Assembly (NCBI GenBank): GCA_003554685.1
Contig: PWHA01000262.1
Location: forward strand, 1 to 13,779
Origin: Halanaerobiaceae bacterium
GTDB lineage: Bacteria; Bacillota; Halanaerobiia; Halanaerobiales; Halarsenatibacteraceae
Reading direction: 5' to 3'
DNA: 13,779 bases
Of this stretch, positions 1-6,974 are shown piece after piece (positions within the stretch are counted from its first letter, which is position 1; each line of letters starts with the position of its first letter). The notes below the pieces were generated by a model, which did not search any database, was not told where the DNA came from, and saw only the letters and a list, made by a program, of their open reading frames with translations. Both the position numbers and the translations under genes were made by a program.

Positions 1-729
1 ATCAGGGATTATAACTTCGTCATTGATCTCCTTCTCAATAGCGGCCTTAATCCCGGAATTGGCTGCCACCCCACCCTGGAAAACAAAACGGGGATGAAGT
101 TCTTTACCCCGAACGAGGTTATTAAAATAATTCCTCACCAGAGCCTCACATAATCCCTTAATAATTTCAGGCTTGGTAAAACCGTACTGCTGCTTGGAGA
201 TCATGTCCGATTCAGCGAAAACCGTACAGCGCCCTGCAATTCTAACATCCTTGGTGGCCTGGAGAGCCAGATCGCCAAATTCCTCGATCTCTCCCCCCAG
301 CCGCTCGGCCTGATGATCCAGAAAGGACCCGGTGCCGGCAGCACAGACGGTATTCATAGCAAAATCAGTAACAATCTCATTATTAATAATAATTAATTTG
401 GAGTCCTGACCGCCAATCTCAAAAATGGTGCTGACATCAGGAACCTGCTCGATGGTGGCAGTGGCATGAGCGGTAATCTCATTTTTAACGATATCAGCTC
501 CCAGAATATAGCCAATCAGCTGTCTCCCGCTGCCGGTAACTCCCACGCCGGCAATTTTAAAACGGTCCTTCAGCTTTTTGTTAAGGCTGGCCAGACCTTC
601 CTTAACAACCTCAACCGGAGAACCGGGGTTGCGCTTGTATAATTTAAACTGCATATCTTTACTGTCATCAAGACCTACGATGTTGATACTTACCGAACCA
701 ATATCAACACCGATATAAAGATCCTTCAT
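1..729 (-). CDS. Acyl-CoA dehydratase activase (HgdC/BadF-type ATPase), 3' end beyond window
   Basis: 243 codons are visible; the C-terminal part lies left of the window. It is a member of the BadF/BadG/BcrA/BcrD ATPase family (ASKHA/HSP70-actin fold), whose homodimer carries a bridging [4Fe-4S] cluster and uses ATP hydrolysis to push an electron at very low potential onto a partner enzyme. Seen motifs are phosphate-1 loop DIGSVS near residues 9-14, VTGSGR at 64-69, IGGQDSK at 105-111, NTVCAAGTGSFLD with Cys129, GRCTVFAESDM with Cys168, and FQGGVAAN at 217-224. Cys129 and Cys168 match the two cluster-ligating cysteines of the HgdC family. The ATG overlaps the TGA of the preceding gene (ATGA), and a GAGGAGG Shine-Dalgarno lies inside that gene's last codons, so translation is probably coupled. 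The family is certain; the electron acceptor is not known from this window. Confidence 0.93.
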   Translation of the reverse strand, partial: MKDLYIGVDIGSVSINIVGLDDSKDMQFKLYKRNPGSPVEVVKEGLASLNKKLKDRFKIAGVGVTGSGRQLIGYILGADIVKNEITAHATATIEQVPDVSTIFEIGGQDSKLIIINNEIVTDFAMNTVCAAGTGSFLDHQAERLGGEIEEFGDLALQATKDVRIAGRCTVFAESDMISKQQYGFTKPEIIKGLCEALVRNYFNNLVRGKELHPRFVFQGGVAANSGIKAAIEKEINDEVIIPD

Positions 730-1808
730 GCTATTTCCTCCTCTTTCTTCTGTTTTATCAGGTCCAGAAAGGCCTCCACCCGGGTCAGCATATTGGCTTT
801 AGCCATCTGCTCATCGATGGAGAGGGATAAAATCGGGATATCCGGGTCCTCGGAAACCCTGTCGAGCAGGCTCTGGGAAACCAGTTCTGGCAGGCAGCCG
901 AAGGGCTTGAGATGTATTACACCATCAAAACCTCTTTCCTTATAATCCACTATGTGGCCAATCGAGCGTTTGGCATGACCCCCGATCATAATCTCCAGAT
1001 AATTATCGGCCTTATCTAAAATATGTTGATATTCTTTCCACTTCCAGGGCACCAGGTGGCTGTCGATATATTCCGAAATATAATGGGAGCGCTCCACCTC
1101 GCAGCCCAGCTCATTGAGCATCTCCTCTATGTCATTATTGGTGGAACCTTCCATCACCACATAGATTTCTCCGATGATACCGATCTTGATTCTCTGATCC
1201 GGCTTAGGAAAATCATATTCCAGTCCGGCCAGTTTTTCCCGGGCCCATTTTTCAACCCCGGCAATATCCTGACGATTTTCTATCTCCATATATTTCTGCT
1301 GTATTTCTTCCCAGGCATCGGAAACTTTCCGGGAATCCAAGGCATGAGCCCGGTTCTTATGGATCAGTTTTTCAATCCTGTCCATGGAATGAGCCAGGGC
1401 ATAGGCAGTTTTGATAACGCTCATCACCTTCAACCAGGAGTTATCAAGCTTGATTTTCTTTAAATTTTTCAAAAAGGGACGCCAGTCCTTGGGAGCATCA
1501 AAAACTATGATATCGAGATCCAGTCCGGCATTATCAAGAATTTTCTGGTGCAGTTTGCCATAATACCCGGCACGGCAGGGTCCATGACCACCGCTGGTCA
1601 CAATCGTATCGGCGCCCATCTCCTCAACCTCCAGATAGGTTCCCATCAAAACTTTCAGGGGGAAACAGGCAAATTCCGGAGCATATTTTACCCCTAAATT
1701 TATGGTGTGCTGGGTGGGCCTTGGTGGAATAATTATATCATGCCCCAGCAGATCCAGCAATTTATAATAAAGAACCGGGGTATCCATGTAGGGAAAGCTT
1801 ACCTTCAT
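726..1808 (-). CDS. Activase-associated DUF2229/COG3581-like protein (paralogue A)
   Basis: This is a 360-residue cytoplasmic protein of the 'acyl-CoA dehydratase activase-related' group, distantly related to the 2-hydroxyacyl-CoA dehydratase subunits that activases charge. Using the ATG start, visible cysteines are Cys48 (FACFPLK), Cys78 (GPCRAGYYGK), Cys236 and Cys305 (FGCLPE). The first two and the last sit in the three conserved positions expected for Fe-S ligation. The C-terminus carries IDEQ and LTRVEAFLDL, shared with the gene just upstream in the operon, so the two are paralogues. The ATG at 1808 is preferred because the family starts with a K-V-(S/T)-F-P sequence; an in-frame GTG at 1820 would overlap the upstream stop by 7 bp and is the alternative. 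It lies between its paralogue and the activase, and all three are surely co-transcribed. The biochemical role is unproven; involvement in ATP-driven low-potential reduction is inference. Confidence 0.85.
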   Translation of the reverse strand: MKVSFPYMDTPVLYYKLLDLLGHDIIIPPRPTQHTINLGVKYAPEFACFPLKVLMGTYLEVEEMGADTIVTSGGHGPCRAGYYGKLHQKILDNAGLDLDIIVFDAPKDWRPFLKNLKKIKLDNSWLKVMSVIKTAYALAHSMDRIEKLIHKNRAHALDSRKVSDAWEEIQQKYMEIENRQDIAGVEKWAREKLAGLEYDFPKPDQRIKIGIIGEIYVVMEGSTNNDIEEMLNELGCEVERSHYISEYIDSHLVPWKWKEYQHILDKADNYLEIMIGGHAKRSIGHIVDYKERGFDGVIHLKPFGCLPELVSQSLLDRVSEDPDIPILSLSIDEQMAKANMLTRVEAFLDLIKQKKEEEIA

Positions 1809-1813
1809 TTCCT

Positions 1814-2791
1814 CTAACACTTCCTTGCTTCTTTGGTTTTTTGCAGCCTCAGCAGATCAACAAAGGCTTCCACTCTCGTTAAAAGATGGCTTTCTCCGGT
1901 CTGCTCGTCTATTCTCAGGGTCATGAAAGGAGTATCATATTTATCGGAATCAATATCAAGAAAGGGGCCCAGAACTGAATCCGGGCCGCAGCCAAAGGCA
2001 GTGACATGAATAACTCCGTCTATTTCATCTGATTTGAGAAAGTGATAGCCGGCACCCAGCAATTTATTGCTGAACTCCCAGAACAACTTTTTCCGTGGTG
2101 CAAACTGATCAACCTCCCGCTTAATTACTTCATCGTCAATCATTTCAAAGGTAACAATGTTGACATTCATCTCCCTCAGCTTGCCCAGCAGATCCATATT
2201 AACAAATTTATCATAAATGTTATAAACATAACCCAGCACTCCAATAGTGAGATCACCGGTATCGGGAGTGCGCTTGGTATCCTCCAGCAGCTGATCGCTG
2301 GTAAAGCCCTTGCGGTGCATGACTCGATACTCCTGCCATTTCTGACTGGCCTTTTTCAGGGCTCTTTTAAGATCCTTTTTGTTGATATCAAAAACTTCCA
2401 GGAAAATCTGGTAATCCTTCCAGTCCGAAATATCATCACTTTCCTGTTCAATTTTATGGGTTAAAACTTTATTTTCCATGCCCTCCAGGGAATATTTGAT
2501 CATGTCTGGCAGCCCCAGAAACTTGGGGCAGAGGGTTACGTTTTTCTGGATATTAACCACCCGGGGTACATAAACCAGATCAGCTCCCTGTTCCACCAGA
2601 TCCAGCACCTGGCCCACATATACCTTCATGGGAACACAGATTTCAGAAATGGAATATTTAACACCTTTATTCATTATTCTTTCATTGTTTTTATCAGAAA
2701 CGACCACTTCAATCCCCAGTTCTTTAAACAGTTCCTCCCAGAAGGGGTAATAATAAAAAAACAGCAGTGATCTGGGTATACCTATTTTCAT
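1814..2791 (-). CDS. Activase-associated DUF2229/COG3580-like protein (paralogue B)
   Basis: This is the first gene of the activase operon, 325 residues, with no signal peptide or membrane segment. It starts MKIGIPRSLLFFYYYPFW, the usual N-terminus of the DUF2229/CoA-enzyme-activase family. Cysteines are Cys52 (EICVPMK), Cys88 (TLCPKF), Cys268 (FGCGPDS) and the last residue, Cys325. Cys52, Cys88 and Cys268 sit in the same order and motif context as the three in the downstream paralogue, suggesting that both proteins hold an Fe-S cluster, or share one as a heterodimer (inference). RIDEQTGESHLLTRVEAF near residues 293-310 is the conserved C-terminal motif. The ATG has an AGGAGG Shine-Dalgarno eleven bases upstream. 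In other bacteria these domains are found fused to activase domains in very long proteins; here they are separate. The function is unknown. Confidence 0.87.
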   Translation of the reverse strand: MKIGIPRSLLFFYYYPFWEELFKELGIEVVVSDKNNERIMNKGVKYSISEICVPMKVYVGQVLDLVEQGADLVYVPRVVNIQKNVTLCPKFLGLPDMIKYSLEGMENKVLTHKIEQESDDISDWKDYQIFLEVFDINKKDLKRALKKASQKWQEYRVMHRKGFTSDQLLEDTKRTPDTGDLTIGVLGYVYNIYDKFVNMDLLGKLREMNVNIVTFEMIDDEVIKREVDQFAPRKKLFWEFSNKLLGAGYHFLKSDEIDGVIHVTAFGCGPDSVLGPFLDIDSDKYDTPFMTLRIDEQTGESHLLTRVEAFVDLLRLQKTKEARKC

Positions 2792-2820
2792 ATCTCTTTA
2801 ATCCTCCTGATCATTGCAGA

Positions 2821-2856
2821 AAGCAAACTTTTATTAATAAGCAAACTTTTATTAAT
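2821..2856. repeat. Two perfect tandem 18-bp repeats in operon leader
   Basis: The unit aagcaaacttttattaat occurs twice with no gap and no mismatch (2821-2838 and 2839-2856). It lies 30-65 bases upstream of the first activase-operon gene and roughly 75-110 bases downstream of the predicted transcription start, so in the RNA it would be a tandem leader element. It could be a protein-binding site pair, an RNA element, or a recent slippage duplication. The exact function cannot be read from sequence. Confidence 0.9.
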
Positions 2857-2919
2857 ATATCTTCTTTTTATTGCATCTTAAATTCATCACAAAAACCTTA
2901 TTGATATTCATTACTCTAT

Positions 2920-2931
2920 TGAATACATTCA
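2920..2931. promoter_or_regulatory. Operator-like palindrome at predicted start site
   Basis: TGAAT-AC-ATTCA is a perfect inverted repeat with 5-bp arms and a 2-bp centre. It lies at the predicted transcription start of the activase operon, a position where a repressor would block initiation. A related half-site (ttgatattcatta) lies about 20 bp further into the leader. No regulator gene is adjacent, so the binding protein is unknown. Confidence 0.4.
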
Positions 2932-2936
2932 TTAAT

Positions 2937-2965
2937 ATAGTACTTGATAGACCCTGCTTTGTCAA
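2937..2965 (-). promoter_or_regulatory. Sigma-A-type promoter of the activase operon
   Basis: On the minus strand there is a perfect TTGACA -35 box (2960-2965), a 17-bp spacer and a TACTAT -10 box (2937-2942). It sits in the gap after the channel gene stop and points at the activase operon. The predicted start is near 2930, giving a leader of about 140 nt before the ATG at 2791. This makes the operon independent of the upstream channel/MFS genes, although no clear terminator separates them. Confidence 0.65.
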
Positions 2966-3000
2966 ATAATAGGCCAGAGATGTTAAATTATTACATCAAT

Positions 3001-3849
3001 TTACTCAGTATTTTCCTCTTCCCTTTCGTATTTGAGCTGGCGGATATTTTTTTCCAGGAGAAGCTGGTTGGGATAATAAATAGTATCCTCTCCGCTTTCA
3101 ATTACCGTAACAAAATTTCTGATCTCCCGGACCCTGCCGGAAATATCTTCAAATTCAATCAACATTCCCCGGCGGAGATAGGTTTTCAGGCTGTGGTGAG
3201 AAAGATAGGAGGCAATAATTCTCCGGCCGCAGAACAGCAGAATTATAAAGAGGGAAACTGTTATGGCTCCTGCTATAATGGTGAAACCGGCCAGTGAGAT
3301 AAAACTGAAAAGATTTAAGTAATCAAAAACTGACAGCAGGGTAATAAATATTATAAAGAATTTAACAATCAGTCCGATCTCTCTGCCATACTTCACCCCC
3401 AGAGATATAGCGAAGTTTTCACTGAGCCGGGCGGCCCGGCGAGCAATAAAGGTACCAAGAGAAAGAATTATAATTGCTATTAAAATCTCAGGGATATAGG
3501 AGATAAAGCTTTCCAGCAGATTGGCTGCTGCTGTCAGGCCCAGCACATTGGCAGCCAGCATCAAAGTGGTGATAATAATCAACCAGTAAATCCCCTGGGC
3601 TATCAGCAGAGAGGGACTCCAGCTCTTCTCCCGGGTCCGGCGCTCCTGCTCGCTGAGCTTGCCGTACCAGATCCGGTAAATAGCCACATCCACCCCTGCC
3701 ATCCTGACCAGCATTCTCACAATCTTTCTTACCAGCAGGGCTGTCAGCCAGCCTGCCAGAAAAACCCCCAGACCGGTTATCAGGGTTGGCAGATATTCCA
3801 GAAAAACTAATAGATACTCCAGCAGTTCCTGATAAAGTTCTGCCAGCAT
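3001..3849 (-). CDS. Small MscS-like mechanosensitive channel protein
   Basis: This 282-residue protein is mostly membrane-embedded. Hydrophobic segments lie near residues 15-40, 83-105, 118-138, 158-178 and 185-208. The first and third resemble the conserved TM-helix repeats that precede MscS domains. Residues about 225-270 fit the MscS beta domain: RRGMLIEFEDISGRVREI followed by VIESGEDTIYYPN, with the typical PN at 260-261. The larger alpha/beta C-terminal cage domain of E. coli MscS is absent, since the protein ends about 12 residues after the beta domain. The likely role is tension-gated solute release under osmotic downshift (family knowledge). The start at 3849 is chosen because GGGAGGTGA lies just upstream; an in-frame ATG at 3909 lacks support. 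It follows the MFS gene by 64 bp. Confidence 0.8.
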   Translation of the reverse strand: MLAELYQELLEYLLVFLEYLPTLITGLGVFLAGWLTALLVRKIVRMLVRMAGVDVAIYRIWYGKLSEQERRTREKSWSPSLLIAQGIYWLIIITTLMLAANVLGLTAAANLLESFISYIPEILIAIIILSLGTFIARRAARLSENFAISLGVKYGREIGLIVKFFIIFITLLSVFDYLNLFSFISLAGFTIIAGAITVSLFIILLFCGRRIIASYLSHHSLKTYLRRGMLIEFEDISGRVREIRNFVTVIESGEDTIYYPNQLLLEKNIRQLKYEREEENTE

Positions 3850-3913
3850 ATTCTCACCTCCCATTCTCAACCCTTTTTTCATAGACCTTTTGACATTACC
3901 GCCAGTCATTCAA

Positions 3914-5581
3914 TCATTGCTGCTCATCATTTTCGCCCAGCTGATCCAGCCATTGGAAGATGGCAGCTATTTTTTCCAGCAGCCAGCTTTCCTTTTCTTC
4001 AGTCCGGCTGACCATATCTTCCAGCCTGTTATCCAGTTCTTCAGCTCTGTTTCCGGTATTTTCCCAGATCCTTCGGCTCTTAATTAAAAAATCCTCCAGC
4101 TGAGATTCCCAGTACAGCAAACCTCTGCTGACCGTCAAGTTTAGGTTCTCTACCGATTGCACACCCATCACCGTCAGGTGTCTGGCCCGCTGCAGGGGAT
4201 AAAAATCCCCCATCCCCCTGGTTACAAGCTCCTGGAGGCTGAGCTGTTCCTCCAGTTTTACCCGGATCAGCAGACTCAGGGAAAAAACCCTCAGGACAGA
4301 GGTCAGGATAAAGATAAATTGCAGCCCCTCCAAATAGATAAAATTCAGCTGAAGGGTAGCCCCGGAAGTCAGTCCGGCCAGCACTCCGCCGGCAACAGGA
4401 GCCACTGCTGCTGCCAGACCGGTTGCTGCGGCAAAGAGGCCGTAATACGCAACTTTATATTCTTCCCGGGCCAGCTGCATTAACAGCAGTGAGGTTGCCA
4501 GGCCCAGCCCGGACCAGATCAGGCCGGAGAAAAAGTTGATTCCCCAGAGAACATTATAGTTCTGAGGTCCGGCCATTATCCAGATGAGCGGCAGCCCGGC
4601 AGCTCCCAGCGAAGTATAATAGAGCAGGCTCTTGCTGCAGATCCTATCCACAAACTGACCCCAGTACTTCATCCCGATAATATTGGTTGCTCCACTTACC
4701 AGGGCCAGCAGGGAGATCACTGTAAAGGGAATGGAAAGATCAACAATCATATAAACACTGAAAAAGGGGGCAGAGAGCCCCACCGCAAAGGCCCAGGCCA
4801 TGCTGAAGGTTACCAGATAGCGAAAATTTTGATCCTGAAGGGGCAGCTTTAAACTTTCCAGAAAATCCAGTTCGACTGGTTTTCCCAGTGAACCTCCCTC
4901 TGCAATCCCGGAACTGATTTTTCTCAAAAAAAACCAGGAAACCACACCGCAGACCAGGGCCAACAGAAAAGCCAGAGAAAATCCCCAGATCTCCCGACCG
5001 GGAAAGAAAGCTCCCCAGTTATCAATGATAAGACCGGCCAGCAGACCCGAAACCATGGCCGAAATCCCGGTATACATATTGCGGCGACCAAAAAAGCGCC
5101 CCCGTTCAGCTCTTATAATCAGGCTGCTGATCCAGCCCATCCAGGAAACATTGCTGAGAGCTGCAAAGACCCCGGAAAGGGCCAGCAGCACTAAAAAAAT
5201 TATAATAACAGCTGACTGGCTAACTCCCAGATAGAAAAGCACTGGCAGGAAGGCGATAATGAGCCAGTTCAGGCGGAACAAACCGGTTCCCAGCAGACAG
5301 GCCTGCTTCTCTCCCCCCATGCGGTTAATATACAGCGGGCCCAGCAGCTGGACCAGATTGGCCAGAGCTGGCAGGGCAACCAGCAGACCAATCTGATACT
5401 CTTCCATGCCCAGAGCCAGACCAAAACCGGTCAGATAAGCTCCCCCAAATACTGTGAGCATTACGTGGCTGAACATGCCATCCAGAATGGAGTATCTTTT
5501 ATCTCTCTCGTATGCTTCCTTGTATGCTTTCTGTAACGGATTCTGCTCCTGATATTCCATAGCCAGGATGCGCTCCTTCAT
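3914..5581 (-). CDS. MFS transporter with long cytoplasmic C-terminal tail
   Basis: This is a 555-residue major facilitator superfamily permease. About twelve hydrophobic segments span residues 35-440. After the first transmembrane pair comes the loop INRMGGEKQ, and a basic loop RAERGRFFGRRNMY at 157-170 resembles the MFS cytoplasmic-loop signature, with a longer loop at 220-250 between the two halves. Substrate is not predictable. Residues about 440-555 form an unusually long, charged, helical tail rich in Glu, Leu and Arg (for example RAEELDNRLEDMVSRTEEK), probably coiled coil, whereas ordinary MFS carriers end near 400-450 residues. The start at 5581 has AGGTGA nine bases upstream; an ATG seven codons later (5560), preceded by AAGGAG, is possible. 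It follows the acetyltransferase gene by 27 bp, so the two are probably co-transcribed. Confidence 0.88.
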   Translation of the reverse strand: MKERILAMEYQEQNPLQKAYKEAYERDKRYSILDGMFSHVMLTVFGGAYLTGFGLALGMEEYQIGLLVALPALANLVQLLGPLYINRMGGEKQACLLGTGLFRLNWLIIAFLPVLFYLGVSQSAVIIIFLVLLALSGVFAALSNVSWMGWISSLIIRAERGRFFGRRNMYTGISAMVSGLLAGLIIDNWGAFFPGREIWGFSLAFLLALVCGVVSWFFLRKISSGIAEGGSLGKPVELDFLESLKLPLQDQNFRYLVTFSMAWAFAVGLSAPFFSVYMIVDLSIPFTVISLLALVSGATNIIGMKYWGQFVDRICSKSLLYYTSLGAAGLPLIWIMAGPQNYNVLWGINFFSGLIWSGLGLATSLLLMQLAREEYKVAYYGLFAAATGLAAAVAPVAGGVLAGLTSGATLQLNFIYLEGLQFIFILTSVLRVFSLSLLIRVKLEEQLSLQELVTRGMGDFYPLQRARHLTVMGVQSVENLNLTVSRGLLYWESQLEDFLIKSRRIWENTGNRAEELDNRLEDMVSRTEEKESWLLEKIAAIFQWLDQLGENDEQQ

Positions 5582-5584
5582 TTT

Positions 5585-5627
5585 TGCTATTCACCTGATA
5601 AATTTCTGCTATTCGCTGGATAAATTC
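5585..5627. repeat. Imperfect 21-bp tandem duplication at GNAT/MFS junction
   Basis: Two copies with a 22-bp period (5585-5605 and 5607-5627) agree at about 17 of 21 positions. One copy encodes the last codons and TAG stop of the acetyltransferase; the other forms the spacer carrying the Shine-Dalgarno of the MFS gene. It appears that the ribosome binding site arose by local duplication of the upstream gene's 3' end. Confidence 0.7.
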
Positions 5628-6181
5628 AGCTTATCCAGGATATAACTTTCACTAAATTCCCCGGCCAGGATATCCATAAATATTTCATCATAAAACCTGC
5701 CACCAACCTGCCGGGCCTTACGTCGCCGGCCGATTTCTTTAAAGCCGGCTTTTTCGTAACACTTGATGGCTCTGGAATTATATTGATAGACTGACAGCAT
5801 AATGTTGCGGAGGTTAAGAATATTAAAACCAAAATCCAGCACCAGATTAACCGCTTCTTTGCCGTAACCCTTATCCCAGTACTTCTTATTCCCAATGAAA
5901 ATACCCAGCTCAGCAGTGGAATGGATTTGGTCAGCATCCATCAGACCGCAGCTCCCCATCAGTTCATCCAGAGATTTTTCCACAATAGCAAAATGATGGC
6001 CCTTTTCATTCAGATCTTCCAGAAACTTTTTTTGATCCTGAAGATTAACAATCTGATGGGCATTACCCAGATTAAGAGAAGCTTCCAGATCATTAATCCA
6101 TTCGGTAAATTTTTCGGCATCTTCAAAGCTCAGTGGTGAAAGATATATTCTTTCACCTACAAGTTTCCGATAATACTGCAT
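5609..6181 (-). CDS. GNAT N-acetyltransferase, RimJ/RimL-like
   Basis: This is a 190-residue cytoplasmic acetyltransferase of the Acetyltransf_3 type. Residues 8-16 (VGERIYLSP) are the standard beta-1 start of RimJ/RimL-like proteins. The acetyl-CoA motif A is at about 92-110: LGIFIGNKKYWDKGYGKEA, with the K-G-Y-G-K-E pyrophosphate loop. NSRAIKCYEKAGFKEIGRRR at 135-154 is motif B. Members acetylate protein N-termini, antibiotics, polyamines or amino acids; the substrate cannot be told from sequence. The ATG at 6181 is chosen because GGAGGTAAGAAC directly precedes it; an upstream in-frame ATG at 6235 has no such site. It is the first gene of the probable GNAT-MFS-channel transcription unit. 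No convincing promoter was found between it and the tRNA region. Confidence 0.88.
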   Translation of the reverse strand: MQYYRKLVGERIYLSPLSFEDAEKFTEWINDLEASLNLGNAHQIVNLQDQKKFLEDLNEKGHHFAIVEKSLDELMGSCGLMDADQIHSTAELGIFIGNKKYWDKGYGKEAVNLVLDFGFNILNLRNIMLSVYQYNSRAIKCYEKAGFKEIGRRRKARQVGGRFYDEIFMDILAGEFSESYILDKLNLSSE

Positions 6182-6271
6182 GTTCTTACCTCCTTTATCT
6201 GTCTGTCTTGTGATAAAAACTGCAATACTGCACACCTGATAAATTATCTACTATTAGAATTCTGCATAAAT

Positions 6272-6315
6272 AAAAAAAGACCTGCAAAACCGGCAGACTG
6301 TCTTGACAGGCAGGT
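6272..6315 (-). terminator. Minus-strand intrinsic terminator candidate overlapping tRNA promoter
   Basis: Read on the minus strand, ACCTGC pairs with GCAGGT and is followed by C and seven T. An internal 5-bp hairpin, CTGTC-AA-GACAG, sits inside, and a smaller CTGC/GCAG stem is an alternative fold. It would stop leftward transcripts from the toxin-antitoxin zone before the acetyltransferase gene. The inner hairpin contains the -35 box of the rightward tRNA promoter. Confidence 0.45.
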
Positions 6316-6331
6316 GATATTATAGTAAAAT
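6303..6331 (+). promoter_or_regulatory. Promoter of tRNA-Ser
   Basis: TTGACA (6303-6308), a 17-bp spacer and TAAAAT (6326-6331) form a near-consensus sigma-A promoter. The predicted start near 6338 leaves about 15 bases before the mature tRNA 5' end. Strong promoters with short leaders are typical of tRNA genes. Confidence 0.8.
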
Positions 6332-6353
6332 TTATACCGTCAGAGGGATACAG

Positions 6354-6441
6354 GGAGGGATGTCCGAATCTGGTAAGGGGCCGGACTTGAAATCCGGTGA
6401 AGCCGAAAGGTGTGGGGGTTCAAATCCCCCTCCCTCCGCCA
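6354..6441 (+). tRNA. tRNA-Ser (anticodon UGA)
   Basis: The acceptor stem GGAGGGA (6354-6360) pairs perfectly with TCCCTCC (6431-6437), followed by discriminator G and an encoded CCA (6439-6441). The anticodon arm is CCGGA / loop CTTGAAA / TCCGG, with anticodon TGA at 6388-6390, reading UCA codons. A long variable arm (GCC-GAAA-GGT), as required for class II serine tRNAs, precedes the T arm GGGGG-TTCAAAT-CCCCC. The gene stands alone, with its own promoter and terminator. Its 3' end faces the A/T-rich accessory stretch, the usual orientation for an integration target. Confidence 0.97.
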
Positions 6442-6474
6442 TTGACATATCAAGGATTATAAGGCTTTTTTCTG

Positions 6475-6505
6475 CTGCCCGAACGGGCAGATTTTTCGTT
6501 TTTTT
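6475..6505 (+). terminator. Rho-independent terminator of tRNA-Ser
   Basis: CTGCCC (6475-6480), loop GAAC and GGGCAG (6485-6490) form a stem followed by ATTTTTCG and a run of seven T. It lies 34 bases after the CCA end and ends the single-gene tRNA transcript. Confidence 0.85.
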
Positions 6506-6511
6506 AGGGCA

Positions 6512-6533
6512 AATCCTAACATAATCCTAACAT
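6512..6533. repeat. Tandem 11-bp repeat next to tRNA terminator
   Basis: The unit aatcctaacat occurs twice, perfectly, at 6512-6522 and 6523-6533, directly after the tRNA terminator. It marks the edge between the tRNA unit and the accessory stretch. Short direct repeats here could be integrase arm-site remnants, but no integrase gene is present in the window. Confidence 0.75.
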
Positions 6534-6560
6534 TTGAAATTTGGTTATAACTTATTCTAC

Positions 6561-6974
6561 TTAAATAAACTCCATTATTTCTTCAATAAATATATCAAAA
6601 TCATCCAATCTGGTATGCAAAATCTCCAGCATTTCTTCCTGAGAAACCATATTATACATATGTACCAGCCTGTTTCTATAGCCTGCCATACCTTTTATAG
6701 AACTGGCAAACTCTTCATCCAGTACATTATGCTGCCCCAGAATTTCAATTATTTCAGAGTAATCTTCAGGATATCCATAATCCTCACTGGAACATATATG
6801 TCGCCCTATATCCAGTACAGACTCCAAAGAACGCCGCAGGTGATGTTCTGCCACAGCAAAATTATCGCGCTCCCTTTTAAATTCTTCTTCTGATAACCTA
6901 GACAGCTCTCGCAATCTTTTCAGAGAGCTTTTTATAATACTGATCCTTTCCATAATTACATCCTGGTCTACCAT
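6561..6974 (-). CDS. hepT: HepT-like ribonuclease toxin (DUF86 family)
   Basis: This is a 137-residue, mainly helical HEPN-domain protein. The catalytic HEPN RNase motif is RNRLVHMY at residues 100-107, matching R-N-x-L-V-H-x-Y of HepT toxins. Tyr107 corresponds to the tyrosine that MntA modifies with AMP in studied systems. Asp3, Glu9 and following residues form the usual N-terminal helix. Its ATG overlaps the end of the nucleotidyltransferase gene by 7 bp (ATGGTAG), with GAGGGAG upstream, so the two are translationally coupled. In this family HepT cleaves RNA (tRNA in a studied case) and the partner neutralises it by AMP transfer; whether this pair is active is not shown. No terminator follows directly; the hairpin at 6272-6315 may serve. 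Confidence 0.88.
   Translation of the reverse strand: MVDQDVIMERISIIKSSLKRLRELSRLSEEEFKRERDNFAVAEHHLRRSLESVLDIGRHICSSEDYGYPEDYSEIIEILGQHNVLDEEFASSIKGMAGYRNRLVHMYNMVSQEEMLEILHTRLDDFDIFIEEIMEFI

Noticed and set aside
1023..2464. Plus-strand open frames opposite the two activase-associated genes
   Set aside because: They lie wholly antisense to well-recognised coding sequence, match no family and lack ribosome sites.
2821..2856. CRISPR-like array
   Set aside because: Only two units, directly abutting with no spacers and no cas genes.
6443..6470. Second promoter after the tRNA (TTGACA followed by TATAAG)
   Set aside because: Spacing is only about 10 bp and a terminator follows immediately with no gene.
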